From positions 1,426,001-1,490,000 of the forward strand of contig NZ_CP053348.1 in the NCBI RefSeq assembly GCF_013394595.1: 64,000 nt of DNA. Reading direction: 5' to 3'. This DNA is from Winogradskyella forsetii. GTDB lineage: Bacteria; Bacteroidota; Bacteroidia; Flavobacteriales; Flavobacteriaceae. Below are positions 44,474-53,171 of this stretch, in pieces. The notes beneath the pieces were generated by a model that searched no databases, was not told the DNA's origin, and saw only the letters and a program-made list of their open reading frames with translations. The position numbers and the translations under genes are program-made. Every line of letters starts with the position of its first letter. Within the stretch, counting starts at the first letter, position 1.

Positions 44474-45404
44474 GATTTATGGTTTGAATAAGTTTATTTT
44501 GTTCTTCGTTAAATTGATATTCCAAACGGTTTACACCACCATAAGTCATATCGTTATTGACTTCTGAGGCAAAATTATGCTGTTTTAGTAAGGCTTCATG
44601 TCCCTTTCTATTAAGTGTAATTTGATTTTCAGTTTTGTTGAAAAACATATCTAATTCCTCAATTTTACGCTTTAGTTGCATATCGCTATAGCCGTAATAG
44701 CCTTGATAATTTAAGCAATAGCCTAATAAATGATTTTCGGATTTAACGTTGTTTTGTTTTACTAAATTTAAGATATGGGCTTCAAGCGTTCCCAATCCAC
44801 TCTGATGATGCGGAAAACGTTTTAGATGTGCTTTTAAACAACTGCTCAGGTATTTGAAATTAGAGGTTTTAACAATATAGGGTTTAAAAATATTGTGGTC
44901 TTTTCCACAATAGGTTCGCCATAGCGCAATTGCCAATTCGATATCTTCTTTAGTTAATAATACCTTTTCTTTATAATGTGTTTTAATCTGCGTAGGACTC
45001 AATTCCGCTAGGCCTTTTAAATTCTTTTCACCTTTGATACGTCCGCTACAGATAAGATATAATGGTTTATCAATATTTCTTTGGTGCAACAAATTTATAA
45101 TGCCCAACAAATTAATATGGCAGAATAAATCGAATTCAAACCACAGGTTGATTTCATCATATTTATCAATATGGTTTAATTTAGACAATTCAGCTTGAAG
45201 CTCATTGGAATTAACTTCTATATCATAATAAGATTTTAAAAACTCACTTCGTATATCAAAGAATTCTTTGGAATCTATTTTCGGAATCGTTGGGCCTTCG
45301 CATAACATTTCTTGCCAGGTAAGTATGTCTTCAGTAAAATCAAGTTCCCGTAAATAATCCGTAAGAACATCACCATTGGTAATATGTAAACCATTTTTTG
45401 CCAT
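44463..45404 (-). CDS. DUF1835 domain protein
   Basis: A 313-residue protein from the ATG at 45404; six codons further upstream the frame is open but would overlap the SUI1 gene more. The N-terminal LHITNGDVLTDYLRELDFTEDILTWQEMLCEGP is diagnostic of DUF1835, a family of unknown enzymatic role in Bacteroidota and Firmicutes. The remainder, mostly helical with charged residues, fits a DUF3658-like C-terminal region. Overlapping starts and stops suggest an operon SUI1 - DUF1835 - nucleoside phosphorylase. Confidence 0.8.
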   Translation of the reverse strand: MAKNGLHITNGDVLTDYLRELDFTEDILTWQEMLCEGPTIPKIDSKEFFDIRSEFLKSYYDIEVNSNELQAELSKLNHIDKYDEINLWFEFDLFCHINLLGIINLLHQRNIDKPLYLICSGRIKGEKNLKGLAELSPTQIKTHYKEKVLLTKEDIELAIALWRTYCGKDHNIFKPYIVKTSNFKYLSSCLKAHLKRFPHHQSGLGTLEAHILNLVKQNNVKSENHLLGYCLNYQGYYGYSDMQLKRKIEELDMFFNKTENQITLNRKGHEALLKQHNFASEVNNDMTYGGVNRLEYQFNEEQNKLIQTINHGN

Positions 45405-45408
45405 AAAA

Positions 45409-45738
45409 TTAACCTCCAACACGTTTAACGTTAAACCCTTTATCTTTCAGCATCGACATTATTTTATCCCTGTAATCGCCTTGGATTATAATTTTGTCAT
45501 CCTTAAAACTTCCTCCGACGCTCAGTTTAGTTTTAAGTTCTTTGGCTAATTTCTTAAAGTCTTCTGTTGCACCTGTATAGCCTTCCAGAATAGTTGTAGG
45601 TTTTCCCTTTCTTTTTTCGTACTTACAAAGTATTGGGTCATCTTGTAACCATAAACTCTCTTTTGAATCTTCAGGGTTGTCCGTTGGTTCTGGTGTATGG
45701 TCTGGGAATAGATTTTTTAATTGATCTTGTAAATCCAT
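45409..45738 (-). CDS. SUI1/eIF1-like translation initiation factor
   Basis: A 109-residue YciH/SUI1-family protein, with an acidic N-terminal extension (about 1-38) and the SUI1 domain RKGKPTTILEGYTG, KKLAKELKTKLSVGGSF.DDKIIIQGDYRDKI. In bacteria the family is proposed to affect start-codon fidelity. First gene of the compact set followed by DUF1835 and the phosphorylase. Confidence 0.85.
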   Translation of the reverse strand: MDLQDQLKNLFPDHTPEPTDNPEDSKESLWLQDDPILCKYEKRKGKPTTILEGYTGATEDFKKLAKELKTKLSVGGSFKDDKIIIQGDYRDKIMSMLKDKGFNVKRVGG

Positions 45739-45745
45739 GGTTTTA

Positions 45746-45776
45746 GTGTTCAGTCTTCAGTCTTCAGTCTTCAGTG
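45746..45776. repeat. Short tandem repeat CAGTCTT
   Basis: Four adjacent copies of the 7-base unit CAGTCTT (with a partial fifth) between the SUI1 and oxygenase genes. Such 7-mer arrays vary in copy number. The remaining 45777-45826 stretch is plain A+T-rich spacer. Confidence 0.7.
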
Positions 45777-45826
45777 ATTAGCACGAACATTTAATGGACT
45801 GCTTACTGAGGACTGCCAACTGCTAA

Positions 45827-46777
45827 CTATTTTTTAATAAGTCCAAGCTCAATTAAACGTTCATTTAGGAATTCGCCAGCTGTGATATCCTCAAATTGCT
45901 TTGGGTTATCTTCATCGATACAACTTTCTAGAACATCTAATTTCATTTCGCTTACAGGATGCATAAAAAATGGCATAGAGTAGCGCGATGTGCCCCAAAG
46001 TTCTCTTGGTGGATTTATAACACGATGAATTGTGGATTTCAATTTATTATTGGAATGTCTCGATAACATATCGCCAACATTGATCATTAATTCGTCTGGT
46101 TCTGCAATCGCATCAATCCATTCGCCATCGTTGCGTTTTACCTGCAGCCCACGGCCTTGCGCACCCATTAATAAAGTAATTAAATTAATATCACCATGAG
46201 CTGCAGCTCTTACGGCGTTTTTTGGTTCTGAAGTAATTGGTGGATAATGAATTGGTCGTAATATTGAATTTCCATTATGAATATAGTCATCAAAATACGT
46301 CTCCTCTAAATCAAGGTATAGCGCCAACGCTCTCAAAACATATTTAGCTGTTTTTTCGAGCATTTGATAGGTTTGTTTTCCTATTTTATTAAAATTCTCC
46401 AATTCCTTAACTTCAACATTTTCAGGATATTCCTTGCGTCTTTCCGGATCATCTTCAACATATTGCCCAAAGTGCCAGAACTCCTTCAAATCCCCTTCTT
46501 TTTTTCCTTTGGCACTTTCTTTACCAAAAGACACGTAACCGCGTTGGCCACCAATTCCTGGTATTTCGTAGCTTTCTTTTACTTCCAAAGGCAAGTTGAA
46601 AAAATTCTTAACTTCATCATATAAATTATCGACTAAAGTGTCGTCTAGGAAATGTCCCTTTAAAGCGACGAAACCTATATCTTCATAAGCTTTTCCTATT
46701 TCGTCTATAAACTTTTGCTTTCGTTTTGGATCGTCAGAAATGAAATCCTTTAAATCTACGCTAGGTATTCTATCCAT
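45827..46777 (-). CDS. Isopenicillin N synthase-like 2OG-Fe(II) oxygenase
   Basis: A 316-residue non-heme iron oxygenase from the ATG at 46777; a longer start at 46846 adds a hydrophobic-rich stretch without support. The DIOX_N-like N-terminus is PSVDLKDFISDDPKRKQKF. The iron triad is His-x-Asp in AAHGDINLITLLMGA and the distal His in STIHRVINPP, and the 2OG-binding Arg-x-Ser is in SRYSMPFFMHP. Length and order match the IPNS/gibberellin oxidase-like superfamily. Substrate unknown. Divergent from the E1 gene. Confidence 0.85.
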   Translation of the reverse strand: MDRIPSVDLKDFISDDPKRKQKFIDEIGKAYEDIGFVALKGHFLDDTLVDNLYDEVKNFFNLPLEVKESYEIPGIGGQRGYVSFGKESAKGKKEGDLKEFWHFGQYVEDDPERRKEYPENVEVKELENFNKIGKQTYQMLEKTAKYVLRALALYLDLEETYFDDYIHNGNSILRPIHYPPITSEPKNAVRAAAHGDINLITLLMGAQGRGLQVKRNDGEWIDAIAEPDELMINVGDMLSRHSNNKLKSTIHRVINPPRELWGTSRYSMPFFMHPVSEMKLDVLESCIDEDNPKQFEDITAGEFLNERLIELGLIKK

Positions 46778-46967
46778 TAAAATGTTGTTTAAAATTTTGA
46801 CAATATACAAATGTAACGAAAATACTACTAAAAAAATAGGTCGCATTTATTGACAAATTGAAGTCTAATAATGGTTTATTGCAGCAATTTTATTTACATT
46901 TGAAATACTATTCCATCTCATAAACAATAATAAATATCCGCAATTGGTATTGACGAAATAATATTTT

Positions 46968-48968
46968 ATGCCAACAATCACAAAAAGTAACATAGCCTAC
47001 GACAAAAGAAATTTAAGTGATAAGATGCTCCTAGAGCTTTATTACAACATGCTAAAACCTCGTTTGATAGAAGAAAAAATGCTTATTCTATTGCGGCAAG
47101 GTAAAGTTTCTAAGTGGTTTTCTGGAATAGGACAAGAAGCCATTTCAGTAGGTGTAACCATGGCTCTCAAACCTAGTGAGTATATTTTGCCCATGCATAG
47201 GAATCTTGGTGTTTTTACAACACGGGAAGTTCCATTGCATCGTTTATTTTGTCAATGGCAAGGTAAAGCGAGTGGATTTACAAAAGGTAGGGATCGCTCG
47301 TTTCACTTTGGAACACAAGAGTATAATATTGTTGGGATGATTTCACATTTGGGACCACAATTAGGTGTTGCAGATGGCATAGCTTTAGGAAATTTATTAA
47401 AGAAAAACGGGAATGTCACTGCCGTTTTTACTGGTGAAGGCGGAACGAGTGAAGGCGATTTTCACGAAGCCCTAAATGTGGCTTCCGTTTGGCAGTTACC
47501 AGTAATTTTCTGTATTGAGAATAATGGTTATGGACTTTCTACACCAACTAATGAGCAATATCACTGTAAGCATTTGGCTGATAGAGGCAAAGGTTATGGT
47601 ATTGAATCATTTGTTTTAGATGGCAATGATGTGATTGAAACCTACACTAAAGTTCAAAAATTGGCAGAGAGTATTAGGAAACGTCCACGTCCGATTTTGA
47701 TAGAATTTAAAACCTTTAGACGCAGAGGCCATGAAGAGGCCAGTGGAACAAAATATGTACCTCAGGAGTTGATGGATGAATGGGAAGCCAAAGATCCCAT
47801 AGAAAACTTTAGAAGCTTTTTGTACAGCAAAAAAATTCTAAGCCCTACTATAGATGAAGCTTATGTTTCTGAAATAAAGTCTGAAATTGACACCGCTTTA
47901 GAATCTGCTTATGCAGAACCTGAGATAATTCCAAACGAATCTACGGAGCTAAATGATGTTTACAAATCATTTGTTTATAATGAACATTCACCAAATAATG
48001 CGGTAAAAGAACTCCGTTTAGTTGATGCTATTTCCGAAGGTTTAAAGCAATCCATGCGAAAGCATAAAGACCTCGTCATTATGGGGCAGGATATCGCGGA
48101 ATATGGAGGTGTTTTTAAAATTACGGAAGGTTTTGTCGAGGAATTTGGAAAAGACAGAGTTAGAAACACACCAATTTGTGAATCGGCAATTGTGGAAACC
48201 GCTATGGGTTTATCCATTTCGGGAATTAAGTCGGTTGTAGAAATGCAATTTGCGGATTTTGTGACTTCGGGATTTAATCCTGTAGTTAACTACTTGGCAA
48301 AATCGCATTACAGATGGCAACAGGAAGCCGATGTCGTGGTGAGAATGCCATGTGGTGGAGGCGTAGCAGCTGGTCCTTTTCATTCGCAAACCAATGAAGC
48401 TTGGTTTACCAAAACACCTGGTTTGAAAGTAGTATATCCTGCTTTTCCTTATGATGCCAAAGGTTTGTTAGTAACAGCCATAAACGATCCAAATCCAGTA
48501 TTGTTTTTTGAGCATAAGGCGTTGTATAGAAGTATTCGACAAGACGTACCAACAGATTATTTTACCATTCCATTCGGAGAAGCTGCTTTGTTAAAAGAAG
48601 GAGAATCAGTTACGATTATTACTTATGGCGCAGGAGTACATTGGGCTTTAGAAACTTTAGAAAAGAACCCTAATATTTCAGCCGATTTAATTGACTTAAG
48701 AACCTTGCAACCTTTGGATAAGGAAGCCATTTTTAATTCTGTTAAAAAGACAGGACGAGCAATTATTCTTCAAGAAGACTCGTTGTTTGGAGGTATTGCC
48801 AGCGATCTTTCTGCCATGCTTATGGAAAACTGTTTTGAATATTTGGATGCACCAATAAAACGAGTCGCTAGTATGGAAACGCCGATTCCTTTTATTGGAC
48901 ATTTGGAGGAACAGTATTTGGCAAAAGGAAAGTTTGAAGTTGCACTGCAAGAACTTCTAAGCTATTAA
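46968..48968 (+). CDS. Fused 2-oxoacid dehydrogenase E1 (alpha-beta)
   Basis: A 666-residue single chain joining both E1 subunits. The alpha half (about 1-335) has the TPP/Mg motif VFTGEGGTSEGDFHEAL and FCIENNGYGLSTPT; the beta half (about 350-666) has VIMGQDIAEYGGVFKITEGF and the region RMPCGGGVAAGPFHSQ. It resembles branched-chain (2-oxoisovalerate) or other lipoamide-linked 2-oxoacid dehydrogenases. E2 and E3 are not next to it. The leucine dehydrogenase-like enzyme elsewhere in the window would feed it branched-chain 2-oxoacids, by inference. Confidence 0.88.
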   Translation: MPTITKSNIAYDKRNLSDKMLLELYYNMLKPRLIEEKMLILLRQGKVSKWFSGIGQEAISVGVTMALKPSEYILPMHRNLGVFTTREVPLHRLFCQWQGKASGFTKGRDRSFHFGTQEYNIVGMISHLGPQLGVADGIALGNLLKKNGNVTAVFTGEGGTSEGDFHEALNVASVWQLPVIFCIENNGYGLSTPTNEQYHCKHLADRGKGYGIESFVLDGNDVIETYTKVQKLAESIRKRPRPILIEFKTFRRRGHEEASGTKYVPQELMDEWEAKDPIENFRSFLYSKKILSPTIDEAYVSEIKSEIDTALESAYAEPEIIPNESTELNDVYKSFVYNEHSPNNAVKELRLVDAISEGLKQSMRKHKDLVIMGQDIAEYGGVFKITEGFVEEFGKDRVRNTPICESAIVETAMGLSISGIKSVVEMQFADFVTSGFNPVVNYLAKSHYRWQQEADVVVRMPCGGGVAAGPFHSQTNEAWFTKTPGLKVVYPAFPYDAKGLLVTAINDPNPVLFFEHKALYRSIRQDVPTDYFTIPFGEAALLKEGESVTIITYGAGVHWALETLEKNPNISADLIDLRTLQPLDKEAIFNSVKKTGRAIILQEDSLFGGIASDLSAMLMENCFEYLDAPIKRVASMETPIPFIGHLEEQYLAKGKFEVALQELLSY

Positions 48969-49143
48969 TAGTTGAGCTTTGTTTACAACAAAAAACAAAT
49001 TCAAACCATCTTTAAAGGTCTAACTAATAGGCGTATAACTGAAAATTTGTCAGTTATTATGAAATTTTTTCAGTTGTTTTCAATTGGTATTTTTTTTGCA
49101 TAAGATAAGTTGAAATTAATGTTTAATTCAAATTTTAAAACTT

Positions 49144-49623
49144 ATGAGTAATTTAATTCCAACTGTAAAAAATGGTAGCGGAAGAAATTCCAATTTAGGT
49201 TTTTCATCAGTACCGAGTTTATCATCTTGGATGGATGATATTTTAAACAAAAATTTTGGTAATGAATTTGTATCTAACTTTAATACTGGTATAACCTTAC
49301 CAGCTGTTAATGTACTTGATACGGATGATGAATTTATTGTGGAAATGGCAGTTCCAGGTTTAAATAAAGATGATTTTGATATCAATTTAGATAACCAATT
49401 GTTGTCAATTTCTGCTGAAATATCCACAGAGAATGAAGAAGAAAAAGATAATTATACGAGACGTGAATTTGGTTATTCGTCCTTCAAACGTACATTTTCC
49501 TTACCAGAAACTGTAGAAACCGAGAAAATTAATGCAAAATATGAAGATGGTTTATTAAAAGTTACGTTGCCAAAACGTGATGAAGCTAAAAAGAAACCAT
49601 CAAAACAAATTAAGGTTTCTTAA
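49144..49623 (+). CDS. Hsp20 / alpha-crystallin small heat-shock protein
   Basis: A 159-residue chaperone with an N-terminal arm (about 1-55) and the alpha-crystallin domain (about 58-150): LPAVNVLDTDDEFIVEMAVPGL, the YSSFKRTFSLPETVE strand and the closing KYEDGLLKVTLPKRD. The C-terminal tail (KKKPSKQIKVS) carries the I-x-V motif that assembles the oligomer. Heat-shock induction is expected from the family, but no operator was found. Confidence 0.9.
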   Translation: MSNLIPTVKNGSGRNSNLGFSSVPSLSSWMDDILNKNFGNEFVSNFNTGITLPAVNVLDTDDEFIVEMAVPGLNKDDFDINLDNQLLSISAEISTENEEEKDNYTRREFGYSSFKRTFSLPETVETEKINAKYEDGLLKVTLPKRDEAKKKPSKQIKVS

Positions 49624-49642
49624 TAGGATAATTTGTTCAAGG

Positions 49643-49668
49643 AAAAGCCAGCATTTTGCTGGCTTTTT
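49643..49668 (+). terminator. Intrinsic terminator after hsp20
   Basis: AAAAGCCAGC and GCTGGCTTTT pair across ATTTT, then T-rich sequence. Confidence 0.8.
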
Positions 49669-49845
49669 ATATTTTATTATCTTTTGGATTTATAAATTGT
49701 CTATAAATTTCAATCTTTTAACTTCTGTTCTCTAGACTGCAATTACAGCCAAGTTCTCGATTTGAGTTTTATCTAATTCCAATAATCATTCATTTATATG
49801 GAGACTGCTAATAAATTCTTATTTTTACATCTCAAATAAAGAACT

Positions 49846-52155
49846 ATGAAATTTAAACTACTTTTTACGCTATTATTTACGTGTGTATTAGCTTTTGCAC
49901 AACAAATTCCAGAAGATGTAAAACCACCAAGCTGGAAACAAGCTAATTTGTCTGATTTGGTGCCCTTTAAACTTCCATCTTTCGATTTGAAAAAATTACA
50001 GGATGAAGATAAAATTAATGATAAGGATAAATCCATTCCATGGAGATTTGGTCATGATATATACGTGGATCACAATTTTCATGATGTAGGTGAGTGGACA
50101 ACTCTTGAAAACGGAGACCGTATTTGGAGAATGGCTTATACCTCAAAAGGTGCCTATTCTATAAATTTTTTGTTTGATGTGTTTAGTATTCCAGAAGGTG
50201 CAAAACTTTATGTTTACAATAAAGATAAGACGGATTTATTAAGACCTTTTACACATTACAATAATAATCCTGAAGAAGTTTTAGGCACATGGCTGGTTCA
50301 GGGAAGTCATGCTTACATTGAATATTATCAGCCAGCAAATGTGGTTGGAGAAGCCAAACTTACGGTGGGTTCCGTGGTACATGGTTATCGTTCAACAGCA
50401 ACTTATGAGAAATCTTTAGGCGACTCTGGTAATTGTAATCAAGATGTAGATTGTGATATCACGCCACCAGGTTCTGATCCTTTTGAATTGAACACAAGAA
50501 AAGAAGAAATTAAAGCGGCATCAGCCATGATTGTGGTTGGTGGCTCAGGTGCTTGTTCTGGTACATTGGTGAACAATACAAACAATGATGGGAAAGCCTA
50601 TTTTATGACAGCTAACCATTGTCGTGGTGGAGAAGGAAGCTGGGCGTTCAGATTTAACTGGCGAAGTCCAAATACATCTTGTTCTACAACCACGCCTAGT
50701 ACTAATGGTTCATTTAATCAAACCGTAAGTGGTTCTGTTTTAAGAGCTAATAGTGCTGAATCTGATATGGAATTGGTAGAAATTACCGACACTAGTTTCT
50801 TTACAAATAATACTGATTTAGTATGGGCAGGTTGGAATAGGTCTACGGTAGATGTCCCTGTTGTGAATTTTGGAATTCATCATCCTAGTGGAGATATTCA
50901 GAAAGTGTGTAGAGAAGATGATGGTGCATACAGAGCAAATGTTAATTTTGAAATACCCAACACTAAAATGTGGTATATCGATCAATGGGAACTTGGTGTT
51001 ACAGAACCTGGCTCTTCTGGGTCTGGATTGTTTAATGAAACGGGTCATTTAATAGGTATGCTCTCTGGTGGTGGTGCTGCGTGCAATGGTACAAGTAATA
51101 ATGGAGCACCTGATTATTACGGACGCTTTGATGTCGCATGGGATTTTGGGAGTTCTACTTCAACACGACTTAAAGAATGGCTAGATCCGTCGGATTCTGG
51201 TATCGAGATTTTAGATCAATATCCAGCATTAGAAACTTTTGATAATGATGCTAGAGCTAATGCAGGCTCCAATAGTACAGAATTTTGTGGTGAGGATTTT
51301 TCGCCTGAAGTAACACTCTTAAACCCAGGTAACCTACAATTAACATCCGCTGACATATCATACTTTTTGGATTCAGATGTACCAACAGCAATAGCTTGGA
51401 CAGGAAGTGTCCCTAGCGGTGGAAGTACAGTTGTAGCAACACCAACTTATAGTAATTTGAGTCCTGGAGCGCATACATTTACTATTAATGTTGCAAATCC
51501 AAATGGAACAACTGATGAAAACACGGCTAACGATAGCTTTGTTCTTAATTTTGATGTAGCACCTACATACTTAACTTCTGAGGTTGTTTTCAATATAACA
51601 ACCGATAATTATGGTGAAGAGACGTCTTGGGAACTTAGAAATAGCTCGGGAAGTTTGGTCAGTAGTGGTCCTTTATTCAATTATAATGATAATACGGTTT
51701 ATCAAGAAAATATTTCTATCCCTAACTTTAATGGTTGCTATACCTTTACCATCTTCGATGACGCAGATGATGGTATTTGTTGTGCCTTTGGTACTGGTAG
51801 CTACAATTTAGAAGATGGAAATGGAAATGTAATTATATCGGGTGGAGATTTTGGTACTTCAGAATCGATACTATTTAATCCGCAAGATCCATTAAGTGTT
51901 GATGATTTCAATCTTGAAAATTTTGTCAAAATCTATCCAAACCCTGTAGAAAATAAATTAAGTATAGAATTAACCAACTTCAATGAAGATGTGGATTATC
52001 AAATTTATAATACGCTTGGTCAAGAAATAACTAAAGGTAATTTGAATTCTAGTAGCATCCAAAATATAAATATGTCTCAATATGAAAGTGGGATATATTT
52101 TATAAAGCTATCTATTGGTACTAATTCTATGACTCAAAAGCTTATAAAAAATTAA
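49846..52155 (+). CDS. Secreted trypsin-like serine protease with T9SS signal
   Basis: A 769-residue secreted protease: signal peptide (ending AFAQQ), a propeptide (about 20-210), and a chymotrypsin-fold domain (about 220-450) with catalytic His in YFMTANHCRGGEGSWAF, Asp in ESDMELVEI and Ser in GVTEPGSSGSGLF. It is of the lysyl-endopeptidase (S1E-like) group, with multiple Cys. It continues with beta-rich modules (about 470-670) and a C-terminal type IX sorting domain (about 690-769; NFVKIYPNPVENKLSIEL, ... GIYFIKLSIG). Thus it is exported through the T9SS and probably anchored or released outside the cell. Confidence 0.92.
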   Translation: MKFKLLFTLLFTCVLAFAQQIPEDVKPPSWKQANLSDLVPFKLPSFDLKKLQDEDKINDKDKSIPWRFGHDIYVDHNFHDVGEWTTLENGDRIWRMAYTSKGAYSINFLFDVFSIPEGAKLYVYNKDKTDLLRPFTHYNNNPEEVLGTWLVQGSHAYIEYYQPANVVGEAKLTVGSVVHGYRSTATYEKSLGDSGNCNQDVDCDITPPGSDPFELNTRKEEIKAASAMIVVGGSGACSGTLVNNTNNDGKAYFMTANHCRGGEGSWAFRFNWRSPNTSCSTTTPSTNGSFNQTVSGSVLRANSAESDMELVEITDTSFFTNNTDLVWAGWNRSTVDVPVVNFGIHHPSGDIQKVCREDDGAYRANVNFEIPNTKMWYIDQWELGVTEPGSSGSGLFNETGHLIGMLSGGGAACNGTSNNGAPDYYGRFDVAWDFGSSTSTRLKEWLDPSDSGIEILDQYPALETFDNDARANAGSNSTEFCGEDFSPEVTLLNPGNLQLTSADISYFLDSDVPTAIAWTGSVPSGGSTVVATPTYSNLSPGAHTFTINVANPNGTTDENTANDSFVLNFDVAPTYLTSEVVFNITTDNYGEETSWELRNSSGSLVSSGPLFNYNDNTVYQENISIPNFNGCYTFTIFDDADDGICCAFGTGSYNLEDGNGNVIISGGDFGTSESILFNPQDPLSVDDFNLENFVKIYPNPVENKLSIELTNFNEDVDYQIYNTLGQEITKGNLNSSSIQNINMSQYESGIYFIKLSIGTNSMTQKLIKN

Positions 52156-52180
52156 TCTTTTTATAAATTTAAAGCAAAAA

Positions 52181-52216
52181 AAAAGTCAGTTTCTTTATTG
52201 GAAACTGACTTTTTTG
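52181..52216. terminator. Bidirectional terminator at protease 3' end
   Basis: AAAAGTCAGTTTC and GAAACTGACTTTT form a long perfect stem around TTTATTG, with an A-run to the left and T-run to the right. It stops the protease mRNA and, on the minus strand, the micro-ORF unit that starts near 52713. Confidence 0.8.
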
Positions 52217-52265
52217 ATTAGAATACATCTTAAATTTTAGACGAATTAGTAAAGCTGGTTTAACT

Positions 52266-52343
52266 TCAAAACTTAATTTTAATTGTTTCTAAGTCATCAT
52301 CTAAACTATTAGATGTATTGACAATTCTTGATAAAACTCTCAT
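52266..52343 (-). CDS. Micro-ORF 3 (25 residues)
   Basis: MRVLSRIVNTSNSLDDDLET followed by IKIKF. It shares the start context AATTATTATGAGA with micro-ORFs 1 and 2, and a hairpin CCGAAC-CTA-GTTCAG (minus strand, 52361-52375) precedes it, as a similar hairpin precedes micro-ORF 1. No SD is visible, as usual here. No known function. Confidence 0.4.
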   Translation of the reverse strand: MRVLSRIVNTSNSLDDDLETIKIKF

Positions 52344-52399
52344 AATAATTGATTTGTATGCTGAACTAGGTTCGGCACGGATTGATGAAATTTGTAGCG

Positions 52400-52489
52400 T
52401 TATGATCTATAACGTCTTTTGCTGTTCCAAGTAAAACTTTTGGTTTCGGTTGATGTACTTGATAATTGATTGTTGTGTAAAGTTCTCAT
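52400..52489 (-). CDS. Micro-ORF 2 (29 residues)
   Basis: MRTLHNNQLSSTSTETKSFT continuing WNSKRRYRS. The first 20 residues are identical to micro-ORF 1 except at residues 5-6, and the two differ again near the end. Basic C-terminus, Ser/Thr-rich middle. The preceding AACAATT-ATGAGA context is the same in all three. Confidence 0.45.
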   Translation of the reverse strand: MRTLHNNQLSSTSTETKSFTWNSKRRYRS

Positions 52490-52524
52490 AATTGTTGATT
52501 TTTTGATTGATGAATTTTTTGTTC

Positions 52525-52611
52525 TTATCTAAAGCGTCTTTTTCTGTTCCAAGTAAAACTTTTGGTTTCGGTTGATGTACTTGATAATTGATTGCTGTTT
52601 AAAGTTCTCAT
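52525..52611 (-). CDS. Micro-ORF 1 (28 residues)
   Basis: MRTLNSNQLSSTSTETKSFT continuing WNRKRRFR. It is the first of three tandem micro-ORFs in a minus-strand unit that runs from the operator-like palindrome (52693-52713) to the terminator (52216-52181). A leader hairpin, TGCTGAACTTGTTTCAG (minus), is just upstream. It may be a real peptide or part of a structured RNA. Confidence 0.45.
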   Translation of the reverse strand: MRTLNSNQLSSTSTETKSFTWNRKRRFR

Positions 52612-52692
52612 AATTGTTGTTTTTTAATACTGAAACAAGTTCAGCACAGGTTGGTTATACTTAATAGACGACGAAACTTTAAAATTGTTACA

Positions 52693-52713
52693 GTACTTTG
52701 CATAACATAGTAC
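52693..52713. promoter_or_regulatory. Operator-like palindrome of the micro-ORF promoter
   Basis: GTACTTTGCA and AACATAGTAC are inverted with 8 of 10 matches. The site overlaps a possible minus-strand -7 element (TACTATGTTATGC) with a TTG 18 bases upstream, so a bound protein would block that promoter. Similar boxes stand before PadR-type regulator operons in Flavobacteriia as I recall; none is found here. Confidence 0.45.
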
Positions 52714-52754
52714 ATTTTAACTTATTTTAACAATAATGCTTTATCTTTAGAGCT

Positions 52755-53171
52755 ATGAAAACTAGGTTTTATATCATTGTGCTATGCTTTTGCAGTTTGA
52801 ATAACTGCAACAGTAGAGCAGAAGATAATTGCCATAATAAAACTATAGAAGTTATAGCAACAGCCTATAATTCCTTAGCATATCAGACTAATGCCAATCC
52901 GAGTATAACAGCTTTTGGAGATAGCTTAAAGCCTGGACTGAGATATATTGCTGTTTCAAGAGATTTATTAGATTCTGGTTTGGTGCATAACACCAAAGTA
53001 AAAATCCAAGGTTTCGATAGTCTATTTACAGTGAAGGATAAAATGAATCGACGTTATCGAAAACGTATTGATATTTATATGGGTAATGATGTAAAAAAGG
53101 CAAAAAAATGGGGCAAAAAGCGGGTGAATATCAACTATTGTCTGCCAATATTAGATTCAATCTCTAATTAG
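52755..53171 (+). CDS. 3D (Asp-Asp-Asp) domain protein
   Basis: A 138-residue exported protein: an N-terminal lipoprotein-like signal (CFCSLNNCNSR) and a 3D domain, recognised by the TIEVIATAYNS start, then GLRYIAVSRDLL, KVKIQGFDSLFTVKDKMNRR and the Asp-rich RIDIYMGNDVKKAKKWG. Such domains occur in resuscitation-promoting factors, MltA and cell-wall-binding proteins, and have a double-psi beta-barrel with three acidic residues. No other domain is attached. Convergent with the ExbD gene, overlapping by 8 bases. Confidence 0.75.
   Translation: MKTRFYIIVLCFCSLNNCNSRAEDNCHNKTIEVIATAYNSLAYQTNANPSITAFGDSLKPGLRYIAVSRDLLDSGLVHNTKVKIQGFDSLFTVKDKMNRRYRKRIDIYMGNDVKKAKKWGKKRVNINYCLPILDSISN

Noticed and set aside
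45740-45826. Possible CRISPR-like repeat because of the CAGTCTT array
   Set aside because: Units are 7 bases and contiguous without spacers, so it is a simple tandem repeat.
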